Assembly (NCBI GenBank): GCA_943789485.1
Contig: CALSUH010000010.1
Coordinates: forward strand, 16,457-80,456
Source: an uncultured Pseudomonadales bacterium
GTDB lineage: Bacteria; Pseudomonadota; Gammaproteobacteria; Pseudomonadales; Pseudohongiellaceae
Reading direction: 5' to 3'
Length of the DNA stretch: 64,000 nucleotides
The notes beneath the pieces were generated by a model that was given only the letters and a program-made list of their open reading frames with translations, ran no database searches and was not told the DNA's origin. Within the stretch, counting starts at the first letter, position 1, and every line of letters begins with the position of its first letter. This document shows positions 35,537 to 42,765 of this stretch, one piece after another. The translations under genes and the position numbers were made by a program.

Positions 35537-36229
35537 ATGAATACGGAAAGACGGCGTTATTTTAGAATAATTGATGTTATAGATCTGTCATTCAGTGTTG
35601 TTAAGGATGTCATTGAGGAGCAGAGGTTGTCGAATCAGGCACCGACTGCAGCACAATTGCTGCAAGCCAGTGATGAGGAATTTGGCACCTTGATCAATGC
35701 AATCTGGAACGGGGATGCCAAGCTGGCAAAGGCCCTGAGTATTCTTAATCGTAAGGTCGACATCCTAGCTGCACATGTTGGCATTGATCCAGACGACAAT
35801 GAATCTTCGCTTTATGATCATAGTTACAAAGAGGTAGAGGTTTCCTTGAGTGGCTGCGGAATAGCCTTTTCTTGTGAGGAGCAGGTTGCGAAGGATAGCA
35901 AGCTCGCTTTGTTACTAGCTTTGAAGCCCTCTAGCATTAAAATTGAGGCATATGGCACCGTTGTCGCCTGCGAGGAGAACGACGCCGAAAGTGACCAGCC
36001 GTATATTATTCGAGTAGATCTCAAAATGAAGTCGCAAGAAGAGGATCTACTAATCAGGCATTGTGTGCAGCGGCAAGTAGCGCTTCTGCACAAGGACGAC
36101 CAGGACTGTCAGAGCGACCAAGACAACCAGAACGACCAAGACAACCAGAACGACCAAGACAATCAGAGCGACCAAGACAACCAGAACGACCAAGACAATC
36201 AGAGCGACCAAGACGATCTGAAGGCCTAG
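35537..36229 (+). CDS. Atypical PilZ protein with a repetitive Asp/Gln/Asn tail
   Basis: 230 residues from ATG 35537 (AGGA site 6 bases before). The N-terminus has TERRRYFRIID, an RxxxR-type c-di-GMP arm, followed by a helical part (about 30-85, with LSILNRKVDILAAHVGID), and a barrel with VSLSGCGIAFSCEE, corresponding to the (D/N)xSxxG half. It shows the same layout as the gene at 18567-19100. After residue about 185 the protein ends with seven hexads of the kind DQDNQN/DQDNQS, encoded by 18-base repeats. In the pomAB operon it could report c-di-GMP levels to the stator. Nothing shows whether the repeats have a function. Confidence 0.7.
   Translation: MNTERRRYFRIIDVIDLSFSVVKDVIEEQRLSNQAPTAAQLLQASDEEFGTLINAIWNGDAKLAKALSILNRKVDILAAHVGIDPDDNESSLYDHSYKEVEVSLSGCGIAFSCEEQVAKDSKLALLLALKPSSIKIEAYGTVVACEENDAESDQPYIIRVDLKMKSQEEDLLIRHCVQRQVALLHKDDQDCQSDQDNQNDQDNQNDQDNQSDQDNQNDQDNQSDQDDLKA
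36098..36223 (+). repeat. 18-base tandem repeat inside the PilZ gene, seven units
   Basis: Seven units of 18 bases, each encoding D-Q-D-x-x-x (gac cag gac tgt cag agc, then mostly gac caa gac aac cag aac or ...aat cag agc, last gac caa gac gat ctg aag). The middle units differ at only two or three positions, so length changes by slippage would stay in frame and add or remove six residues at a time. It ends six bases before the stop codon. Confidence 0.9.
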
Positions 36230-36617
36230 TGTCTAGGTTTTCTACTCTACCGGCCTGCGCTTACCGATAGCAACATCGCCGCGGTTGTTGTTGACCCCTG
36301 CTGTGGTCGATCTTTGTGTCGACACTTCGTCGCTGCAATCAAGGAATCTCATCACATGATCTAGCGAGATCGGTGAGTTCTTCCTCCATCTATTTTTAAC
36401 TGAACCGCTTTGTTGTCTCAACGCTGCTTAGCTCGATGAATTTTGGGTTCTAAATGGCAAGAGAAAGCTGATCAGATGTTTGAACTATCTTCACGGCTGT
36501 TGAATTCCCCTTTAATTTTCGTTATTTCCTCTAACAGCGCTAGTTATAGTTGCCTCATTCGCTCGCTAGAGTAAAATTCCGATTAAGACGTATAACCTTT
36601 GGAAACAACATCGCATT
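36230..36617. other. Intergenic region without recognisable features
   Basis: 388 bases between the PilZ gene and the nhaC-type gene. No gene, terminator with T-run or clear promoter was found; a GATTAAG segment (36581) is reminiscent of a -10 element but stands alone. The end of the flagellar block lies here. Confidence 0.4.
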
Positions 36618-38078
36618 ATGGCCAATCCTATAAAAGATTCAAAAGAGCCCGGATTTCTGCATTCCCTACTGTGTTTTGGCGGTGTCATGGTGATCGTGAT
36701 TTCTGGCATGTTATGGCTAGGCATCAGCCTGCATAGCCTTCTGGTAATCGCGGTTATTTGGGTTGCGTGGCACTCTTCATTGCTAGGATTCAACTACGAA
36801 GAGATCAAATCTGCGATGATTTCGGGCATCCAGAAAGGCTTGGGCGCGATCTTTATTTTTTTCCTGATTGGCATACTCGTCGCTGCACTAATTGAGAGCG
36901 GAACTATCGGCGGGCTCATCTATTATGGCCTAGACTTGCTCCATCCCACGTTCTTTCTGCCTGCGGGTTTGGTGCTATGCAGTCTTATGTCGCTTGCCAC
37001 CGGCACAGCGTGGGGGACAATTGCTACAATCGGTGTTGTCCTCATGGGCCTGGGTAGCGCGCTAGGCATTCCACTGCCACTCGTGGCTGGCATGGTTGTC
37101 TCCGGAGCGAGCTTCGGTGACAAAATGTCGCCAGTTTCAGACACAACCAATCTCGCAGCGATGAGTGCGGGTACGGATCTTTACTCCCACATCAAGTCAA
37201 TGATGTACACCACCGTGCCAACCTATGTCATCAGTATTATTTTGTTTACAGCTTTGGGGCTGTACTACAGCGGTCAGACCCTCTCGCCAGAGGAGCTATT
37301 AACATACACTCAGCACCTCGAAATCGAATTCGCTATCAACCCCCTGACTTTGTTACCGCTATTTGTGTTACTAACCCTGAGCATCAGACGAACCCCGGCC
37401 GAACTCAGCATGCTCGCAAGCGTGGTTACCGCTGTGGTGCTGGCAGTGACTATGCAAGACAGGACTATTCCACAGGTTCTTAATAGTTTGCATACCGGCT
37501 ATGTTGCCTCAACGGGGCTTGAGCAACTCGATACACTCCTAAGTCGCGGCGGCATAACAAGTATGATGTGGACGATGTCACTCGCGCTAATAGCATTGTC
37601 TCTCGGCGGCATTCTCGATCGTGCGGGTTTTGTTCGTGTGCTGCTCAGCGGAATGCTGATGCGCATCAAGCGCTCCGCTAGCCTTATGGCAGCTACGATT
37701 GGAGCCGGCATTGTTTCCAACATGAGTATGGGCGAAGGGTATCTCTCTATTATATTCGGCGGACAAATATTCAAAGATTCTTATGAGGAAGATGGCCTCG
37801 AGAAACACATGCTCTCGCGCTGCTTGGAAGAGGGGGCTACCTTAAGTACCTCGCTCATCCCATGGACTACCTCGGGCGCGTTTATTACTGGGGTTCTCAA
37901 TATGTCACCGTTGGAGTTTGCTCCATGGGCATTTTTTAATTATATCAATCCGTTGTTGTCTATAGGTCTTGCCTATATGGGCTTTGGGATTTTTCGAAAA
38001 ACTCAGAACTCTGACGAGCAGACTTCGAATAGACAGGCGATGGAAAGAGGAGCGCAGGAGCTCAAATATCCTGACTAG
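36618..38078 (+). CDS. nhaC: NhaC-family Na+/H+ antiporter
   Basis: 486 residues, about 11-12 TM segments. NhaC-type proteins expel Na+ in exchange for protons. Recognisable: the segment MISGIQKGLGAIFIFFLIGILVAALIESGTIGGLIYYGLDLLHP, SLATGTAWGTIATIGVVLMGLG, VVSGASFGDKMSPVSDTTNLAAMSAGTDLYSHIKSMMYTTVP (the family core with GDKxSPxSDTT), and LEEGATLSTSLIPWTTSGAFITGVL near the end. In an organism with a sodium-driven motor, such pumps keep up the gradient, but the gene lies 390 bases away and is probably a separate unit. Confidence 0.92.
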   Translation: MANPIKDSKEPGFLHSLLCFGGVMVIVISGMLWLGISLHSLLVIAVIWVAWHSSLLGFNYEEIKSAMISGIQKGLGAIFIFFLIGILVAALIESGTIGGLIYYGLDLLHPTFFLPAGLVLCSLMSLATGTAWGTIATIGVVLMGLGSALGIPLPLVAGMVVSGASFGDKMSPVSDTTNLAAMSAGTDLYSHIKSMMYTTVPTYVISIILFTALGLYYSGQTLSPEELLTYTQHLEIEFAINPLTLLPLFVLLTLSIRRTPAELSMLASVVTAVVLAVTMQDRTIPQVLNSLHTGYVASTGLEQLDTLLSRGGITSMMWTMSLALIALSLGGILDRAGFVRVLLSGMLMRIKRSASLMAATIGAGIVSNMSMGEGYLSIIFGGQIFKDSYEEDGLEKHMLSRCLEEGATLSTSLIPWTTSGAFITGVLNMSPLEFAPWAFFNYINPLLSIGLAYMGFGIFRKTQNSDEQTSNRQAMERGAQELKYPD

Positions 38079-38130
38079 CTGGATTCAGAGAAGAAAAATT
38101 CCGCGCAGTGAACGGCATTTTTTTTCAGGC

Positions 38131-38265
38131 TTAGTTGGCATTGCTGGAGAGAAAGGCAATGAGTAAGCCCTCAACGGATTCTCCGACACCCGGCACAAGC
38201 AAAAGGGTGAGCACGGTAAGCAATGAACCGGCGGCGCAAAGAATAAGATAATTTCGTAGTGTCAT
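38131..38265 (-). CDS. Small membrane protein of 44 residues
   Basis: Not previously obvious because of its size: ATG at 38265 preceded by GAGGA at the right distance (8 bases), 44 codons, TAA at 38131. The product (start MTLRNYLILCAAGSLLTVLT) has one strongly hydrophobic segment at residues 6-25 (YLILCAAGSLLTVLTLLLVP) and a second weaker one (34-39, LLIAFL). It lies 18 bases downstream of the hypothetical gene 38284-38832 and on the same strand, so the two likely form an operon. I recognise no family. Confidence 0.6.
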   Translation of the reverse strand: MTLRNYLILCAAGSLLTVLTLLLVPGVGESVEGLLIAFLSSNAN

Positions 38266-38283
38266 GGGTTTTTTCCTCGAATC

Positions 38284-38832
38284 TTAGCGTGGGGCAAGTT
38301 CGAATATCCAGCTATTGCCGTCTTCGATGTCTGCTCTGGATAGAGCGATAGCTTCAGCCGATACGGGTGTGGGTACACCGCTGTATTTAGCGAGTAACTT
38401 GGCCGATACGCCGTTTAGTACATCCCCTTCTTTAATTCGAATCAGCTGTCTGGGGTAGCGTACATTGTTCACGCGCAGCACGCCTTCGTCGTTACCTTCA
38501 TCCGCGTCGAACGCCCATTCCTTCCAGATTTTTCCAAGGAAGGACTTCATGTAGCCGGAGACAACGTAAATCTTTCCCTCGCTCTCCAGGATGAAAATGC
38601 GGCGTGTGGCCATCGGGTCGTTAAGCTGCAGTTCAATGGTAAAGATACCATCAGTGAAGCTCCAGTCTGGCTCAGGCCCTGTGTGTAATTCTCCAGCCAT
38701 CATTTCGCCGCCAGGAAAAACAACTGTTGCACCGTCAGCGCTGCTGCGTTGAATGCGCAGCGTACCGATCGTTACGGCGCCAATCAGCACAACGAAACCA
38801 ATCGCTTGTAGTGCGATCTTAAGAATTTTCAC
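38284..38832 (-). CDS. Hypothetical membrane-anchored protein
   Basis: 182 residues. N-terminal TM or uncleaved signal (ALQAIGFVVLIGAVTIGTLRI), then a soluble domain outside the membrane with a beta-rich pattern (FTIELQLNDPMATRRIFILESEGKIYVVSGYMKSFLGKIWKEWAFDADEGNDEGVLRVNNVRYPRQLIRI). Trp/Tyr-rich, no cysteine pairs and no recognisable motif. I do not recognise the family. Its neighbour is the 44-residue membrane protein downstream. Confidence 0.7.
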   Translation of the reverse strand: MKILKIALQAIGFVVLIGAVTIGTLRIQRSSADGATVVFPGGEMMAGELHTGPEPDWSFTDGIFTIELQLNDPMATRRIFILESEGKIYVVSGYMKSFLGKIWKEWAFDADEGNDEGVLRVNNVRYPRQLIRIKEGDVLNGVSAKLLAKYSGVPTPVSAEAIALSRADIEDGNSWIFELAPR

Positions 38833-38917
38833 CTGCTAGCCTCCCAAGAGTCAAAGTAAGGGAAATGATAGGCGATTTGTCGCAGCACGTCTTCCATTTT
38901 GAGGCGGTGTGGATCAC

Positions 38918-38991
38918 AAAGGGGACGGAGGGATTTATTTTTGATCAATCAAGCTGCCGATTGGTCAAAAATAAATCCCTCCGTCCCCTTT
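38918..38991. repeat. Large palindromic REP-like element
   Basis: AAAGGGGACGGAGGGATTTA... at 38918-38950 is repeated in inverse orientation at 38959-38991, separated by 8 bases (AAGCTGCC). The arms are 33 bases, with one mismatch. It is a perfect hairpin-type element in the 464-base gap between the hypothetical gene and the MFS gene. The GGGGAC start resembles the ends of the RAYT element at 55441. The rest of the gap holds the motif and promoter listed separately. Confidence 0.8.
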
Positions 38992-39003
38992 AATTTCGTG
39001 CAG

Positions 39004-39032
39004 TTGACAAAGTCTAGTTATGAAAGTTAAAT
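39004..39032 (+). promoter_or_regulatory. Sigma-70-like promoter overlapping the AAAGTCTAGTTA motif
   Basis: TTGACA (39004-39009), 17 bases, TTAAAT (39027-39032), about 265 bases before the MFS gene. The spacer contains AAAGTCTAGTTA (39009-39020), a 12-mer that returns twice in the ligase/oxygenase intergenic region. A repressor bound there would block the promoter. Confidence 0.45.
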
Positions 39033-39296
39033 GATCGAAGTGAATTGTTTAAAAGTTCAGATAAGCAATTAAAAGTGGGGCCGATGTTTAGTTTTTTCGC
39101 AACACAGTTATCAAATCTCAGTGGGGATCGCTGTGCCTAAATGAAGTAGCGCGCCTTTAGTAAAAATTTGCAATAGAGGGATTCTACAAAATGTGCCTTA
39201 AAAAAGTTGACCGTCACATGCCTTCTGTTACATCGGCAGAAACAGCTGCCGTATTGACAATCTATGTCGAAGTCAGTTGTTCGCTGACGAATCTAA

Positions 39297-40712
39297 ATGC
39301 TGCCGGCATCGTCGCTCAGAAACTACGAGCCTTTCGTGCAAGTTAATTCAGAGCTTAAAACAAACACCTATCCGAGCCCGCGGCGCGCTTGGTCTATGGT
39401 GAGTCTACTCACCATATTGTATATTTTTTCTTTTCTTGACCGCACTATTATTGTGCTGCTCATTGAGCCAATTAAAGCGGATCTGGGTCTAAGTGACACG
39501 CAAATTAGCCTGTTATACGGGTTTGCGTTTGCCTTGTTTTATACCTTTTTGGGTATACCCATAGCACGGCTTGCTGACCGGCGCAGTCGTCGAACCATAA
39601 TCATGGTTGGGGTCGCGATTTGGAGTGTAATGACTGCGATTTGTGGCATTACTCGTAATTTTGCGCAACTGTTTGCGGCGCGTATTGGAGTGGGCGTGGG
39701 TGAGGCAGCCTTGTCTCCGGCGGCTTATTCTCTAATTTCTGATTCTTTTCCCCCAGCTGAACGTGCCAGAGCCATGAGTGTGTACACGATGGGGCTATAT
39801 CTAGGGGTTGGATTTTCCTTGCTTTTAGGAGGGGTTGTCATTGAATGGATTGGTGCCACCGGGTCGGTTGAATTACCCATTGTTGGCGAGATCCGTGCCT
39901 GGCAAATGACCTTCATTGCGGTGGGCCTGCCGGGTTTGTTGTTAGCCGGCCTTATGATGACGGTTCGGGAACCGGTGCGTCAGGAGTTGGGTTTGGCCCA
40001 AGCGAACACTGAGGCCGACCAAGTCAGTTTGCGTGATTCATTCGAGTGGTTTGCCAAGCGCTGGCGTTTTTATGCCGTATTCTGCCTCGCCATGTCTTGC
40101 TTGGTGTTGTATTCATATTCGCTTACCGCCTGGACACCCTCTTTCTTCATTCGCACACACGATTGGACGTCGTTGGAGGTTAGTCGGTACTACGGATTGG
40201 TGGTTTTAATATTCGGGCCAACGGGTATATTGTTTGGTGGTTGGTGGGCGAGCCGTCGTGCACGGCGTGGTGATATTGTTGCCAACGTGCGCGTGGCTGT
40301 TGTCTGTTTTGCCTTGCTTATCGTGCCAGCGGGCGCGATGACACTGCTCGATGATCCGAATCATACGCTGGTCTTGATGGCGGTTGTAAAGTTTGTTTCT
40401 GGGCTACCCTTAGGTATAGCTGTAGCGGCGATGCATGAAGTGACACCTAATCGATTGCGGGCGCAAGCAGTCGGTCTGTACATGTTCACCATCAATCTAA
40501 TCGGCTTGGGCTTTGGGCCAACCGCCGTCGCTTTGCTGACCGACTACCTATTCGGTGACCCACAGATGTTGCGCTATTCCATGGCTATAGTTGGGTCTAT
40601 TTCCTGTTTCATTGGGTTGCTGCTAACGGTGTATGCGCAAAAACATTTTCGAGTGCAAAAAACGTCCTATGCCTCTTCTGAGCATCCTACCAATAGCATT
40701 GATGCCGTTTAA
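39297..40712 (+). CDS. MFS transporter (spinster-type permease)
   Basis: 471 residues, 12 TM segments. Start region (RRAWSMVSLLTILYIFSFLDRTIIVLLIEPIKADLGLSDTQISLLYGFAFALFYTFLGIPIARLADRRSRRTIIMVGVAIWSVMTAICG) is the classic MFS pattern with DRxxRR between TM2 and TM3; the FLDR and GVGEAALSPAAYSLISDSFPPAERARAMSVY segments are typical for Spns-like MFS carriers found with aromatic or steroid degradation genes. Substrate unknown. It precedes the acyl-CoA ligase (opposite strand) and shares the upstream motif, so it may import the substrate of that pathway. Confidence 0.88.
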   Translation: MLPASSLRNYEPFVQVNSELKTNTYPSPRRAWSMVSLLTILYIFSFLDRTIIVLLIEPIKADLGLSDTQISLLYGFAFALFYTFLGIPIARLADRRSRRTIIMVGVAIWSVMTAICGITRNFAQLFAARIGVGVGEAALSPAAYSLISDSFPPAERARAMSVYTMGLYLGVGFSLLLGGVVIEWIGATGSVELPIVGEIRAWQMTFIAVGLPGLLLAGLMMTVREPVRQELGLAQANTEADQVSLRDSFEWFAKRWRFYAVFCLAMSCLVLYSYSLTAWTPSFFIRTHDWTSLEVSRYYGLVVLIFGPTGILFGGWWASRRARRGDIVANVRVAVVCFALLIVPAGAMTLLDDPNHTLVLMAVVKFVSGLPLGIAVAAMHEVTPNRLRAQAVGLYMFTINLIGLGFGPTAVALLTDYLFGDPQMLRYSMAIVGSISCFIGLLLTVYAQKHFRVQKTSYASSEHPTNSIDAV

Positions 40713-40788
40713 CAATCTCTAGTTTGAGGTACATGCTGACAATACTTAGCGAGTCATTCGTTAGTCGGCACTAATGTAGCCAGCAGTG

Positions 40789-42489
40789 CTAGGTTAAAGG
40801 TTGTTTTTCATTAAACAGCGGTCGGAGTTCGCGCCTCAATACTTTGCCAGTAGCGTTGGTTGGCAGAGCACTGACAACGCGAAGCTGTTCCGGAAGTTTG
40901 AAAACGGCAATGCCAAGTTCTAGCAGGTAGGCAGATATTTCCTGTAATTCAATCGCTTCGCCTGGAGCGGGGACCACTACGGCTCCGACGCGTTCCCCCA
41001 GTATTTCATCATCGTAAGCTGTCACAGCGACTGCGCTGATTTTGGGGTGCCCGGCCAGCAAGCGGTCGATTTCATCGGGAGAAATGTTCATGCCGCCGCG
41101 TACAATGATGTCTTTCGAGCGACCAACGAAGCGATAGTACATTGATTTTTCTGGGTGTTCGGCTATCTCAAATACATCGCCAGTACGAAAGTAACCGTCG
41201 TCGGAAAACACCTCGGCATTGTCCTGCTCGGACTGCCAATAGCCGTCGAATACCGAGGGTCCTGATATTTCCAGTTCGCCCTGCTTTCCTGATACCAGGA
41301 TTTCATTCCGGGTATCGGGATCAACAATTCGTGTTTTTGTCATCTTGGAGATGCGGCTTTTCCATTGCACGTTTGGTAAGCCGTATCGAGGAAAGTAAGC
41401 AGCTCTATTTGCCGAGTCGGGCACATCAATGACAGTTGAAGACAAGCTCATGCCTTCGTTTGAGCCAAACATATTATTGATCGGAATGTTGTACTCAGAT
41501 TGAATCGTATCCACCAACCACTCCGTGAGGGGAGAGCCACCGGAACCAAGAATTCGTATGCTACTTAAATCCGCTGCCGCCATAATCTCTGGCTGCTTGA
41601 GCAGCATGTTGAGTACCGCGGGCGCAGCAACGGTATAGGTGATTTTTTCGTCGGCAATTTGCTGTAGGAAAACGTTGAGGTCAAGGGGGTGATGCATGAC
41701 CAAAGTGCCGCCACTGAGTAGCCAGGGAAATAAAAATCCACCCAGACCCGCCATGTTAACGATTGGGAAGGGACTTAGCAGCACATCGCGATGTGTCAGG
41801 TTGGCGGCATCCAAACTGGAGATGCCCGAAATTAGCCAGTGATTATGACTGCGCGGCACGCCTTTAGGTGAACCCGTTGTTCCAGAAGTCCAGCAGATGG
41901 TAAAGATGTCATTGGCGGATGCCGGGTGCTCATCAATATATGTTTGCCAGTGCTTAGACGATTTTTGCGTAGATAATGCCAACGGCAAATTCCCATCGGC
42001 AATCTGATCACCAAAGCTAAATACCAGACAACTATCCATAAACAACAAGCCATGATCAACGCTCAAATTTTTCCCTTTGAGGTTAGATAGCGTGACGTAC
42101 GCTGCCGGTGCGAGCTTGTCGATTGCTAGTTTTAGCTCGTGTGGTCCATATTGAACCGGAACCGGGCTAACTATTGCACCGAGTCGCGCCAGAGCCAAAT
42201 AGGTGATTGGCAATTCGATAATATTGGGTAGCTGTACCACGACTATATCGTTCTCACGTATTCCGCCATCAAAAAACGCGATTGATAGGGCATCGATATG
42301 CTGACTAAGCTCTCTGAAATTAAGGCGTTTAGGTAAACCGTCAGTTATTGTCGCGCGATTGGCAGGGTCGATTAACGCGAGGTGGTCTGGTCGCTTGGCA
42401 GCTTCTGAATATAAGTCATAGATGGTTCTATTTCCCCACCAACCGGCCTTCGTGTTCTCATCGATACGTTGTTGGGGGGTGGTTTGCAT
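40789..42489 (-). CDS. AMP-dependent acyl-CoA synthetase / aryl-CoA ligase
   Basis: 566 residues, ANL superfamily. Activates a carboxylic acid with ATP and CoA. AMP-binding motif TSGTTGSPKGV (about residue 200), the A5-like segment NMFGSNEGMSLSSTVIDVP, hinge region YFRTGDVFEI and the A10-like motif TNATGKVLRREL near the end with the catalytic Lys. Similar to the group of 2,3-dihydroxybenzoate-AMP ligase or cyclohexanecarboxylate-CoA ligase; the exact acid is unknown. It faces the carotenoid oxygenase divergently and shares a regulatory region with it. Confidence 0.88.
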   Translation of the reverse strand: MQTTPQQRIDENTKAGWWGNRTIYDLYSEAAKRPDHLALIDPANRATITDGLPKRLNFRELSQHIDALSIAFFDGGIRENDIVVVQLPNIIELPITYLALARLGAIVSPVPVQYGPHELKLAIDKLAPAAYVTLSNLKGKNLSVDHGLLFMDSCLVFSFGDQIADGNLPLALSTQKSSKHWQTYIDEHPASANDIFTICWTSGTTGSPKGVPRSHNHWLISGISSLDAANLTHRDVLLSPFPIVNMAGLGGFLFPWLLSGGTLVMHHPLDLNVFLQQIADEKITYTVAAPAVLNMLLKQPEIMAAADLSSIRILGSGGSPLTEWLVDTIQSEYNIPINNMFGSNEGMSLSSTVIDVPDSANRAAYFPRYGLPNVQWKSRISKMTKTRIVDPDTRNEILVSGKQGELEISGPSVFDGYWQSEQDNAEVFSDDGYFRTGDVFEIAEHPEKSMYYRFVGRSKDIIVRGGMNISPDEIDRLLAGHPKISAVAVTAYDDEILGERVGAVVVPAPGEAIELQEISAYLLELGIAVFKLPEQLRVVSALPTNATGKVLRRELRPLFNEKQPLT

Positions 42490-42543
42490 AGAATTACGCT
42501 CCGATTGTTGCGGTAAAATACCCTGCCAGGCCGGCGAAGAATG

Positions 42544-42709
42544 AAAGTCTAGTTAGCGCGAATATATAAAGCAACAGGCTAACCTTTAGTTGGTCCGCGA
42601 CATCTGTGTATTGCTAGTATTTATTGGCTGATTTGCGCTGAATTTGCTAATGATATACCCCTGAGTTTGTAGTCCTTATCATTAATGATATAGTAAAGTC
42701 TAGTTAGCG
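42544..42709. promoter_or_regulatory. Two copies of aaagtctagttagcg in the divergent ligase/oxygenase region
   Basis: The 15-mer AAAGTCTAGTTAGCG occurs at 42544-42558 and at 42695-42709, 151 bases apart, one near each gene. Its first 12 bases recur before the MFS gene (39009-39020). Just before the second copy is the palindrome TATCATTAATGATA (42677-42690). The double-HxlR protein at 44448-45371 is the nearest regulator and a possible binder. The region 42490-42765 contains no gene. Confidence 0.55.
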
Positions 42710-42765
42710 AAGTATGTCACCTATTAAAATTGTGCAACTCGGTACTATCAAATACAGAGGCAGTA

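Noticed and set aside
36098..36223. Possible CRISPR array
   Set aside because: Units are 18 bases without spacers, in frame and coding for Asp/Gln/Asn hexads; no cas genes.
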